Part shown: piece by piece, positions 51,825 to 59,240 of the stretch | Numbering within the stretch: the stretch's first letter is position 1 | Layout: each line of letters starts with the position of its first letter | Source of the DNA: Blastococcus_B deserti | GTDB taxonomy: Bacteria > Actinomycetota > Actinomycetes > Mycobacteriales > Geodermatophilaceae | Direction: 5' to 3' | Assembly (NCBI RefSeq): GCF_042682525.1 | Contig: NZ_JBHUHP010000015.1 | Location: forward strand, 62,001-126,000 | Length of the DNA stretch: 64,000 nucleotides | Notes under the pieces: generated by a model | Seen by the model: only the letters and a program-made list of their open reading frames with translations | Told to the model about the DNA's origin: nothing | The model's database searches: none | Made by a program: the position numbers and the translations under genes

Positions 51825-52223
51825 TCTCCTGGAACGGGACGAGATGGCCTCGCGGCCGTCGAATCGGTACTGTCCGTTTGTTGCCGTGACCGTCCGGGAC
51901 CCCGGTCGAGCGGGAGACGGTGTCCGCGGCGGATGACTCGACCAGCGCTCTCGCGGCGGGGCATCCATGCTGGAGCGAATGGCTGACGATCGGCACGACG
52001 GGCGCTCGCGCGAACCGATCGGGAGGCCGGCAGAGGGGCGGCGAGCATGAGACCCGGACTCGGGGCGCTGCGCGCTGCCGGTCGTGCGCGGATCGCGGCG
52101 CGTCGCCGGGCCACCGGCCCGGGTGGGGCCCGGACCGGTGGACGCTCCGGGGCTCAGCCGGGAGGACACGGCCCGCGCGGCCTCCTCCCGCGCCGCGGTG
52201 GCCGCGAGGGCCGTGCCGACCGC

Positions 52224-52778
52224 ATGCCCAGGGTCCACCGGGCCGTCGCCCGCGCCCTGCCCCGGCACGGGGGCCTGCGGGCGACCGCAACGGACCGGTC
52301 CACCCCGGCCGCGAGCGGGCTCCCCGCGACGGCGACGCCGGCGCGTGCCGGTGGATCGCTCGGGCGGGAGGCCTCGGGCTTCGCGACCGTGGGGGCGTTC
52401 GCCCTGCTCGTCGACATCGGCGGCTACAACGCGCTGGTCCATCTCGGGGGCAACGGCTGGCTGGGCGAGGAACCGCTCCTCGCCAAGACGACCGCGGTCG
52501 CCGCCTCCACCACGGTCGCCTACTTCGGCAACCGCTTCTGGACCTACCGGGACCGGCCCCGCGGCCGGCTCGGCCGGGAGTACGTCCTGTTCGTCGTCCT
52601 CAGCGCGGTCGGGCTGGCCATCGCGCTGGCCTGCCTGGCGTTCTCCCGCTACGTGCTCGGTCTGACGAGCGCGGTGGCCGACAACGTCGCCACCAACGGC
52701 ATCGGGCTCGCGCTCGGCAGCCTCTTCCGCTTCCTCACCTACCGGCGTTACGTCTTTCCGCACCGGCCCCCGGCCTGA
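52224..52778 (+). CDS. GtrA-family membrane protein
   Basis: 184 residues if ATG at 52224 is used. ATG at 52047 has a better ribosome binding site but adds 59 Arg/Gly-rich residues of doubtful coding quality. Four membrane helices are present: GFATVGAFALLVDIGGYNALVHL, TTAVAASTTVAYFGNRFWTY, YVLFVVLSAVGLAIALACLAF and NVATNGIGLALGSLFRFLTYRRYVF. These are the GtrA/DPMS-like family hallmarks, including GNRFWTYR and FLTYRRYVF. The family moves polyprenyl-linked sugars across the membrane. It fits the envelope and glycosyltransferase genes downstream. Confidence 0.85.
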   Translation: MPRVHRAVARALPRHGGLRATATDRSTPAASGLPATATPARAGGSLGREASGFATVGAFALLVDIGGYNALVHLGGNGWLGEEPLLAKTTAVAASTTVAYFGNRFWTYRDRPRGRLGREYVLFVVLSAVGLAIALACLAFSRYVLGLTSAVADNVATNGIGLALGSLFRFLTYRRYVFPHRPPA

Positions 52779-52794
52779 GTCGGGCGCGGCCGGC

Positions 52795-52819
52795 TGCCCC
52801 GCCGCCGGCCACCGGGGCA
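52795..52819. terminator. hairpin between convergent gtrA-like and PAP2 genes
   Basis: TGCCCCG (52795-52801) pairs with CGGGGCA (52813-52819) around an 11-base loop. The seven-bp stem lies between the ends of two convergent genes. Confidence 0.4.
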
Positions 52820-52845
52820 CGGACGTGATGGGTGGTGCGCGCCCC

Positions 52846-53922
52846 TCAGGAGTGCGCCGTGGCCAGCCGCTCCGGCGCCTCGTCCAGCTCCTCGAAGTCC
52901 TCCGGAGCGACCGCCGATCCGCGGAACCGGCCCGTGCCCCAAGCGGCGAGGAGGACCGATCCCCCACCGATCGCCAGCCCGGCGATGTCGTCGACGATGT
53001 AGTGCCAGCCGAAGTAGATGGTCGCCGCCACCGTCAACGCGAAGAAGGACCAGAGGACCGCGCGCACCGCCTTCGACGCGAAGACCATGTGCCCGATCAG
53101 GGCAGCGGTGAACACGATGGACACGTGCAGGGACGCGAAGGCGGCGATGCTCTGGATCCGCTCGGTGCCCTGGGGATCGACGAGCACGAACCAGCGCGAG
53201 GCCAGGAGGCTGTCCTGCAGCTGTGACGTGCCGGTCTCGGGCAGCCCCCAGAACAGCTCCGGCTCGGCGTACACCGGTCCCATCGACGGCAGGACGTAGT
53301 AGCTGGCGGTGCCGAGGCTCCAGTTCAGGCACAGCGCCGTGACGTACCAGCTCGCGTCGCGCGGCCGCGCCCGGGAGACCAGCGCCAGCGCCAGCGACGC
53401 CGGCACGAACATCAGGAACGCGAGGTAGACCCAGGACAGCACGTGCGCGGAGACGCCGGTGCCCAGCAGGTCGTGGAACAGCTCGGCGGGCGCGACGCCA
53501 CCGGTCATCGCCCGGTCGAGCTCCAGCAGCTCCTCGTCGACGAGGTCGTCCCGGAGGAGCGGGAGGAAGTGCTTGAGATTGCGGTACGACACGTAGGTGC
53601 CGTAGAAGGCGAGCAGCCCGATCAGCGCGGGCCGCAGGCGTCGCCACGGCCAGCGTTCGCGGGCGACCACCAGTACCTGTTCGGGGATCGCGCGGGCGGT
53701 CCCGGCACGGGCGATGGCGCGGGGCGCGACGTCGATGGCGAGCATGAGGCCCACGAGCACCGGCAGACGGACGTAGGTCGGTCCCAGGAACCCGTCCGGG
53801 TCCCGGAGCGGGAGGCCCAGGTACAGCGCGCACGCGACGGCCGTCACCCCCGTGCCGAGGGCGACGGCGACGGCCATCCCGTAGGCGCTGTCGCGAAGTC
53901 CACGCACGGCAGCTTTCTCCAT
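52846..53922 (-). CDS. PAP2-superfamily membrane phosphatase/phosphotransferase
   Basis: 358 residues from ATG at 53922 with about eight membrane helices. The PAP2 signature is split in the inositol-phosphotransferase manner: ASLHVSIVFTAALIGH, then FGWHYIVDDIAGLAIG. The motif His residues in SLH and GWHYxxD are the expected catalytic pair. ASYYVLPSMGPVYAEPELFWGLPE is shared with inositol phosphorylceramide synthase-like PAP2 proteins. It probably handles a lipid or polyprenyl phosphate at the outer face of the membrane. It is divergent from a GT-C glycosyltransferase gene. Confidence 0.88.
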   Translation of the reverse strand: MEKAAVRGLRDSAYGMAVAVALGTGVTAVACALYLGLPLRDPDGFLGPTYVRLPVLVGLMLAIDVAPRAIARAGTARAIPEQVLVVARERWPWRRLRPALIGLLAFYGTYVSYRNLKHFLPLLRDDLVDEELLELDRAMTGGVAPAELFHDLLGTGVSAHVLSWVYLAFLMFVPASLALALVSRARPRDASWYVTALCLNWSLGTASYYVLPSMGPVYAEPELFWGLPETGTSQLQDSLLASRWFVLVDPQGTERIQSIAAFASLHVSIVFTAALIGHMVFASKAVRAVLWSFFALTVAATIYFGWHYIVDDIAGLAIGGGSVLLAAWGTGRFRGSAVAPEDFEELDEAPERLATAHS

Positions 53923-54006
53923 ATGCGGCTAGTTTTTCTGAATCGATCGTCGGTCAGTACACGTCGTCGTCCCGACTCGCCGTCGAATTAGGAGAAACGG
54001 AGCGCC

Positions 54007-55521
54007 GTGAGGACGATCAGCGTACCGGTCGAGACGCCCTCGCCGGCTCGGCAGCGTTCCCGGCCGGTGTGGCGGGACGCCGGATGGGCCGTCGTCGCCC
54101 TGGCCGGCCTGGTGTACCTGACGCTGTGCTGGCTGCTGCGCGGCTTCCTGACCGACGACGCCTGGATCTCCGTCCGCTACGCGGAGAACCTCGCGGCCGG
54201 GGAGGGGTTCGTCTGGAACCCCGGCGGCCCGCGCGTCGAGGGGTTCAGCAACCCCCTGCTCGTGGGGATCGAGGCGCTCGCCGATGCCGCGGGCTGGTCG
54301 GCCACGGGGGCGGCTCGTCTGCTGGGTGTGGTCAGCGGTCTGGCCTGCGTCGCGCTCGTCTACGTCATGGGCCGACCCGTGGTGGGCGAGCTCGCCGCCC
54401 GGATCGCCGCGCTGCTGACCGGCTGCAGCGCCCCCTTCGCCCTCTGGGCGGTCGGTGGCCTCGAGACGCTCCTGGTCGCCCTCGCCCTCACCGTCGGGAC
54501 GCTGGAGGTGGCCCGGCGGGACGGCGGCGGGGCGCTCCGCGCGGCCGCTGCGTTCGCCCTTCTGCCCTGGCTGCGCCCGGAGGGCCTGGCGGTGGTGGCG
54601 GCCGTGGTCGCACTGGGCGAGGTCCCCGGCGTCCTCCGGGCGGCGACCCGCCGGCGCGCGCTGGTGCGGGCCTCACTGCTCGGCGGCGTCCCCCTCGCCT
54701 CGCAGCTGGTGCTGGAGGGCCTCCGGCTCGGCCTCTACGGGCACCTGCTCCCCAACTCGGTGCTGTACAAGTCCGGCGCCGGCGACGGGACCACCGTCCT
54801 CACCAAGTTCCTCGACCAGGCGCTCGTTCCGACGATCCTGGCCGTCGTCGGCGTGGTCCTCCTGACCGGCCGGGCGCGGCTGCTCGCCGTCCCGCCCGTC
54901 GTGTACGCGCTCGGGTCGATCGGCACGCTGGACAGCGCCAATGCCTACAGCCGGTTCTTCATGCCGGTCTGGCCGCTGATCGCGTTGCTCGCCGCGGTCG
55001 CCGTCGGGTACCTCGTGGGGCGCCTGCCGCGGCGCCACCGCACGCTGGGCACTCTCGCGGTGGCCGGCACGGCGGGGCTCGTCGTGCTCGCCCTCCCGCC
55101 GGGCGACGTCGTGAGCGTCCACGGCACGCAGCAGCGGTACATGGACTGCCGGGTCGGTGCCCGGGAGGCGGCGCTCGACTGGCTGCGGACCACCCCGCCG
55201 GACACCTCCTTCGCCATCTCCGACGCCGGCCTGGTCCCGGCGCGCGCCGAGGGCCGCTTCGTCGTGGACAACTTCTTCCTGAACGAGCCGCTCATCCAGG
55301 AGACGGGACGGATCCCGTTCCGGGAGCGCGCGGACCTCGTCCACCGCCGTGCCCCGGACGTCCTCGTGCTGTCGAGCCGGGACGCCGGTCGGTTCGTCGG
55401 CTACTACCCCACCGAGCAGGCCATCCACGACCACCCGGGGATGTCGCGGTACGAGCTCGCGCACGTGGCCAGCGGGAGCGGCTCCGGCTGCACCTACCAC
55501 CTCATGCTCTTCCGGCGGTGA
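54007..55521 (+). CDS. GT-C fold glycosyltransferase, AftB/GT89-like
   Basis: 504 residues from GTG at 54007. About ten helices follow a short cytoplasmic tail. The first periplasmic loop has the GT-C acidic motif in FLTDDAWISVRYAENLAAGEGFVWNPGG, then VEGFSNPLLVG, a layout shared with arabinofuranosyl- and mannosyltransferases that use polyprenyl-phosphate sugars. The C-terminal soluble domain contains GTQQRYMDCRVGAREAALDWLRTTPP and DNFFLNEPLIQETGRIPF. It probably adds a sugar to a cell-wall glycan outside the membrane. The sugar is unknown. Confidence 0.82.
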   Translation: MRTISVPVETPSPARQRSRPVWRDAGWAVVALAGLVYLTLCWLLRGFLTDDAWISVRYAENLAAGEGFVWNPGGPRVEGFSNPLLVGIEALADAAGWSATGAARLLGVVSGLACVALVYVMGRPVVGELAARIAALLTGCSAPFALWAVGGLETLLVALALTVGTLEVARRDGGGALRAAAAFALLPWLRPEGLAVVAAVVALGEVPGVLRAATRRRALVRASLLGGVPLASQLVLEGLRLGLYGHLLPNSVLYKSGAGDGTTVLTKFLDQALVPTILAVVGVVLLTGRARLLAVPPVVYALGSIGTLDSANAYSRFFMPVWPLIALLAAVAVGYLVGRLPRRHRTLGTLAVAGTAGLVVLALPPGDVVSVHGTQQRYMDCRVGAREAALDWLRTTPPDTSFAISDAGLVPARAEGRFVVDNFFLNEPLIQETGRIPFRERADLVHRRAPDVLVLSSRDAGRFVGYYPTEQAIHDHPGMSRYELAHVASGSGSGCTYHLMLFRR

Positions 55522-55704
55522 GCGCGCGGATGTGGACGCCGCCGGACGTGCTCACCGGCCGGGGCCTGCTCGCCGTCCCCGTGGTGGGCACGGTGCTCGT
55601 GCCGGCCCTGGCCGTGCCCGGTGGACCGGCGTGCTCCCCGCCCCCGGCGCCGGCGGCCGGCAGGGAACCTCCGGGTGGTGGCCCGCGGCGTCGGGTGGCC
55701 GCGC

Positions 55705-57240
55705 TCAGCAGGTGGGCGGAACGGCCAGGTCCCGGCTGACGTCCTGACGCAGCCACACCGGCCGGCCGCAGATCTCGGCGACGACGCGGTAGCGGCCCCG
55801 GACCAGGTCGCGCAAGCGCGACCCGTCGTCGATGTCCCAGGCGTTCAGGCCGGTCACCTGCACGATCCACGTCGGCGCGCGCGGCCCGGCCAGCGTCGCT
55901 CGCAGCCGGGCCTGGTCCGGGTCGGACGTCCGCATCGGGACGCTCCACAGGTGCGGGTAGGGCGACGGCAGGTCCGCGGCCTCGAGGACAGAGGGCAGGC
56001 CGTACGCGACGAACCCGGAGTCCCCCGGGGCCTTCGAGGCGGCCAGCCACTCGCCGATCCGCTGGCTGTACCAGGCCGACGGAACGGCCGCGTGCACCAC
56101 GATCGCCACGACGGTCCACACGGTCGCGACGGCCACGACCGTCCGGCCCAGTCCCCTCGTCCAGGCGCCGGCCCGCGAGGCCGAGGGGGCGAGCGCCCCG
56201 GCGGCGAGCACGGCCGCCGGGGCCAGCTGCAGCAGGTACGGGGGCCAGTAGCTGCCTCCGGCGATGATCGCCACGAGACCGAAGACCAGCAGCGTGGTGA
56301 TCGCCCGGCGTTCCACCGGGCGGTCGCTCAGGCAGCGTCGTGCCGCGACGAACCAGGTGATGCACACCGGCACCAGGCCCGTGACCGTGCCCAGCACCAG
56401 CAGGAGGGCGCCGCGGCTGATCGCGGTGTCCGGTGTGCTGGACCAGATGGCGTCGAACGCGGCACCGCGGAACCCGACCAGGTCCCGCCAGGCGGCGTCC
56501 GGCGGCACCCGGGCCGCCACCAGCCACAGGCCGAACGCCGCGCACGGGACGAGCGCCCCGAGCAACGCCGCCGGCGCCACGAGGACGGCGCGGTCGCGGG
56601 CGGCGCCGTCCCGCCCGAGGTACCCGAGGACGACGAGGCCGGCGAGGAGGAGCAGCCCCTCCAGCACGTTCTGCTTGACCAGCGGGGCGGCAGCGGCGAG
56701 GGCCCCGGACGCGCCGGCCCACCACCGCGCACGGGCGGCGGAGCCGGCGTTCCAGGCGGAGAGGGCCAGCGCGACGGCCGCCATCACCAGGGCGGCACCG
56801 AAGAGCTCGCCGTCCGCCTGGTCGGCCGCCAGCCCGGGGGAGCACATCACCCCCGCGGCGACCAGGGCGGCCCACCGGCCGCCGGGCGGGCCGGCGAGGA
56901 GACAGCCCGCCCGCCAGCCCGACAGCACGAACACGACGACGAACGGGATCGCGAGGACGCGGATCGCCTGGTCCCACTCCGTCAGCGACGCGATCCGGAA
57001 CAGGAGGAGGAGCAGCGGCGGGCGGTCGACGAAGTAGTCGCCGTACAGGAACTCGCCGCCGGTGTGCCACCGGCGCGCGACGAGCAGGTAGCCGCCCTCG
57101 TCGTTGCGCAACGGCCGCGGCACGTAGGTGGCCCGGACGAGCACCACGCCCAGGCACAGCAGCAGCAGGAAACGGCGCGCCGGCGTCCGCCCGCTGCCGT
57201 GCGGCCGGGCCCGGGCCGCGACCAGGGTCACACGGGCCAT
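55705..57240 (-). CDS. GT-C glycosyltransferase (ArnT/GT39-like)
   Basis: 511 residues from ATG at 57240, with no clear ribosome binding site and possibly leaderless. The first periplasmic loop contains LRNDEGGYLLVARRWHTGGEFLYGDYFVDRPPLLLLLF, the DE-containing motif and DRPPLL pattern of GT39/ArnT-type transferases. About ten helices follow, then a soluble C-terminus with YPHLWSVPMRTSDPDQARLRATL. Such enzymes move a sugar from polyprenyl phosphate to protein, lipid or glycan. It is convergent with the neighbouring GT-C gene, and the two may modify the same envelope polymer. Confidence 0.82.
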   Translation of the reverse strand: MARVTLVAARARPHGSGRTPARRFLLLLCLGVVLVRATYVPRPLRNDEGGYLLVARRWHTGGEFLYGDYFVDRPPLLLLLFRIASLTEWDQAIRVLAIPFVVVFVLSGWRAGCLLAGPPGGRWAALVAAGVMCSPGLAADQADGELFGAALVMAAVALALSAWNAGSAARARWWAGASGALAAAAPLVKQNVLEGLLLLAGLVVLGYLGRDGAARDRAVLVAPAALLGALVPCAAFGLWLVAARVPPDAAWRDLVGFRGAAFDAIWSSTPDTAISRGALLLVLGTVTGLVPVCITWFVAARRCLSDRPVERRAITTLLVFGLVAIIAGGSYWPPYLLQLAPAAVLAAGALAPSASRAGAWTRGLGRTVVAVATVWTVVAIVVHAAVPSAWYSQRIGEWLAASKAPGDSGFVAYGLPSVLEAADLPSPYPHLWSVPMRTSDPDQARLRATLAGPRAPTWIVQVTGLNAWDIDDGSRLRDLVRGRYRVVAEICGRPVWLRQDVSRDLAVPPTC

Positions 57241-57382
57241 TGAACCGGGGTCCGTGTGATCCAGGTCCGCTCTCGCGCCTGGCCGGAGCAGCCGGCTGGC
57301 CGTGGTCGCGGCGGGGATCCGGCCGGGCCGTCCTCGCAGGTCAGCCGGCCCGGTCAGCAGTCCTCGGCGGTAGGGTCCGCTC

Positions 57383-57766
57383 GTGGCAGCCCTCGTGGCC
57401 GCGGAACTGGTCGTCGCCGTGCACATGGCCTATCTGGCCTACATGGTGTTCGGTGGGTTCCTGGCGCTGCGCTGGTTCCGGTGGATCTGGCCGCACATGC
57501 TCTCGACGGTCTACTCGATCTACGTGACCACCACCTCGTTCACCTGCCCGGTGACCACTCTGGAGAAGTGGCTGCTGGAGCGCGGCGGACGGACACCGTA
57601 CGAGGGCAGCTTCATCGCCGAGTACGTGCGCGGCGTCCTCTACCCGGCGCAGTTCGAGACGGCCGTCTGGCTCAGCGGGATGGGTCTCGCGGTGTTCTCG
57701 TACGTCATCGTGCTGACTCGACGCCGCCGGCGGGGTCTCGCGCGGGAACTCTTGCTGCCGTCCTGA
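57383..57766 (+). CDS. DUF2784 membrane protein
   Basis: 127 residues from GTG at 57383. Three to four helices are present: AALVAAELVVAVHMAYLAYMVFGGFLAL, IWPHMLSTVYSIYVTTTSFTCPVTTLEKWLLERGG and FETAVWLSGMGLAVFSYVIVL. The SFTCPVTTLEKWLLERGG segment is the hallmark of DUF2784, whose function is unknown. It is divergent from the ArnT-like gene (142 bases between starts). A partial tRNA-Gly copy begins 22 bases after its stop. Confidence 0.88.
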   Translation: MAALVAAELVVAVHMAYLAYMVFGGFLALRWFRWIWPHMLSTVYSIYVTTTSFTCPVTTLEKWLLERGGRTPYEGSFIAEYVRGVLYPAQFETAVWLSGMGLAVFSYVIVLTRRRRRGLARELLLPS

Positions 57767-57787
57767 CCGGGCGCGCCGGCCGGGCGA

Positions 57788-57836
57788 TGGGAGCGGGTGA
57801 CGAGAACCGAACTCGCACTGCCAGCTCGGGGAGCTG
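57788..57836 (-). repeat. partial tRNA-Gly copy (possible att site)
   Basis: Bases 57790-57836 match the intact tRNA-Gly gene at 61703-61749 with 43 of 47 bases identical, in the same orientation, so the two form a direct repeat 3.9 kb apart. The copy covers the anticodon arm, variable loop, T arm and 3' acceptor half. The 5' half (acceptor strand and D arm) is absent, so it cannot fold as a tRNA. A tRNA 3' fragment at the far end of an insertion is the usual product of tRNA-targeted integration. Confidence 0.7.
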
Positions 57837-57989
57837 TCACGCCACCGCTCACACGGGTCGTCGGCAAGAACCACCGCGAGAAGCGCGAGAAGGAAGAGCA
57901 CGAGACACGGGGAGCCGAAGACCCGGAGACCTGGGTCGTCGGCCCGGTGTGCAGGTGCGTCAGATCGGGAGCAGGTGAGCCGCGGCGAG

Positions 57990-58154
57990 GTGGATGTCGA
58001 TGTTCCGGTTCCACAGCCGCGACGTGGCGGCGCGCGCTCCGAGACCGCCGGACTCACCGAGGCGCTGACCGGCCGGTTCACCGAGCACCACGTCGTTCAG
58101 AGGGGCCGTTCAGAGGGGCTGCCGGCGACGCCGGGACCCGACGACAGCGCGTGA
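57990..58154 (+). pseudogene. IS110-like transposase remnant
   Basis: A 54-codon stretch contains GLTEALTGRFTEHHV. It resembles the ALxGRFxxHH block of the IS110-family transposase linker, where it precedes MLARIDxL. The rest of the transposase is missing and the surrounding residues are unrelated. The stretch 57767-58429 (663 bases) otherwise holds only the tRNA fragment, a short GTTCAGAGGGGC direct repeat near 58093 and an assembly gap; no intact gene is seen in it. Confidence 0.35.
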
Positions 58155-58373
58155 GGAGCGCAAGGCCCGCGACCCCGATGTGGTGTCCCCGTCTCGCCTC
58201 GACCGCCGGCTCCGGCCCGCGCCGCACTCGGGTGCGGTCATCACGGACGGGAGTGGGACAGCGGGTCGATCTGTGCTCACACGGAGTCGCCGTTCAGGCG
58301 GGCGTCCTCGTGAAGTGCGCCGATTCCCGCGGCAACCTCTGGCGTCACCCGACCGGGTCTCCTACGGTCACCC

Positions 58374-58378
58374 NNNNN
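58374..58378. other. assembly gap of five Ns
   Basis: Five undetermined bases interrupt the sequence here, 52 bases before the start of the next gene. A fixed short run of Ns usually marks a scaffold join whose true length is unknown. The linkage of everything to the right with everything to the left depends on this join. Confidence 0.98.
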
Positions 58379-58429
58379 CACGCTTCGCGAGACGATCCAC
58401 CTATCCGGATTCACCGGCGGTCCTTGCCG

Positions 58430-59119
58430 ATGGCCCTGTACAGGAGGCTGCGGCGGCTCGGCCAACCTCCAGCGGCGAACGGCAAGCGGCGGCGGCGCGC
58501 CCGCCGGTACATACCGCCCGAGATCGGGCTCGAGCGATTCTTCACGACCCTCGGCGATCGTCGCATCCGCTACGTGGTGCTGCGGTGGTTCGACGAGCTG
58601 CCGGAGATCAAGCCCGGGGGCGACGTCGACCTCCTGATCGACGACCGGGACGTGGATTCGATCTCCGACCTGTTCACGGGCCAGATGCGCGGGACAGCAT
58701 GCGACCTGTTCTCCGTCAGCGGCCTCCGCGGCACCTCCTACCGCGGCATTCCGTACCTTCCACCTGACAAGGCGAGCGACGTACTCGACCGAGCCGTGCT
58801 GTACCGGCATCTCCTCAAGGTCCCGAGCCCGGAGGATTACTTCCTCAGCCTCGCCTATCACGCCGTCTACCAGAAGGGGCTGCGGGCGGGCCTGCCCACC
58901 TCCGTCCCTGGCTTGCGGCCCGACACCGAGCCGCGCCACGACTATGCCGGCGACCTCGGACGTCTCGCCGCCGCCGTGGGCATCGACGTCCCCATCCGCA
59001 TGGAGGAACTCGACGAATACCTCGCCGGCCGCGGCTGGCGGCCGCCTCCGGCGATGCGGGTGGAGCTCGGCAGACGAAATCCGTGGGTCCGGGCAAGGTT
59101 CTCCGCCGGGCAGCTCTAG
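58430..59119 (+). CDS. nucleotidyltransferase-like protein of unknown function
   Basis: ATG at 58430 gives 229 residues after an Arg-rich N-terminus (KRRRRARRYIPPEIG). The core resembles a minimal pol-beta-type nucleotidyltransferase. RRIRYVVLRWFDELPEIKPGGDVDLLIDD has an acidic pair D65-V-D67, followed by the helical PEDYFLSLAYHAVYQKGLRAG block and EYLAGRGWRPPPAMR. The same elements occur in the same order in the N-terminal domain of the next protein. The gene lies in the tRNA-flanked island. Similar proteins are often found in surface-polysaccharide loci, but no glycosyltransferase is nearby, so that link is only a suggestion. Confidence 0.68.
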   Translation: MALYRRLRRLGQPPAANGKRRRRARRYIPPEIGLERFFTTLGDRRIRYVVLRWFDELPEIKPGGDVDLLIDDRDVDSISDLFTGQMRGTACDLFSVSGLRGTSYRGIPYLPPDKASDVLDRAVLYRHLLKVPSPEDYFLSLAYHAVYQKGLRAGLPTSVPGLRPDTEPRHDYAGDLGRLAAAVGIDVPIRMEELDEYLAGRGWRPPPAMRVELGRRNPWVRARFSAGQL

Positions 59120-59183
59120 TCGACAAACCCTCGACCCGGCACCCGGAAAGAAATTGCTGTACGCACGGCAGTAGATACCAAAC

Positions 59184-59221
59184 TATGTGTTGATCCAGAG
59201 CATATGTGTTCATCCAAAGCA
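59184..59221 (+). repeat. 19-bp tandem direct repeat upstream of the three-domain gene
   Basis: TATGTGTTGATCCAGAGCA (59184-59202) and TATGTGTTCATCCAAAGCA (59203-59221) match at 17 of 19 bases and are directly adjacent. They occupy an AT-rich stretch between the two island genes, ending 19 bases before the downstream ATG. A regulator binding site or a promoter-associated duplication is likely. Confidence 0.7.
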
Positions 59222-59240
59222 GCATTTGGGGGCAGGCGCC

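Noticed and set aside
52047..52223. 59 extra N-terminal residues of the GtrA protein from ATG at 52047
   Set aside because: The ribosome binding site is good, but the residues are Arg/Gly-rich and unlike GtrA family N-termini. The start at 52224 is preferred, with doubt.
55518..55739. 73-codon ORF starting with GTG that overlaps the stop of the GT-C gene (GTGA), with a hydrophobic stretch near its start
   Set aside because: The overlap is suggestive, but its last part overlaps the opposite GT-C gene and the tail is Pro/Gly/Arg-rich like a shadow frame. Not enough support for a gene.
57788..57860. Second functional tRNA-Gly gene
   Set aside because: The 3' half matches, but the 5' acceptor strand and D arm are absent, so no cloverleaf can form.
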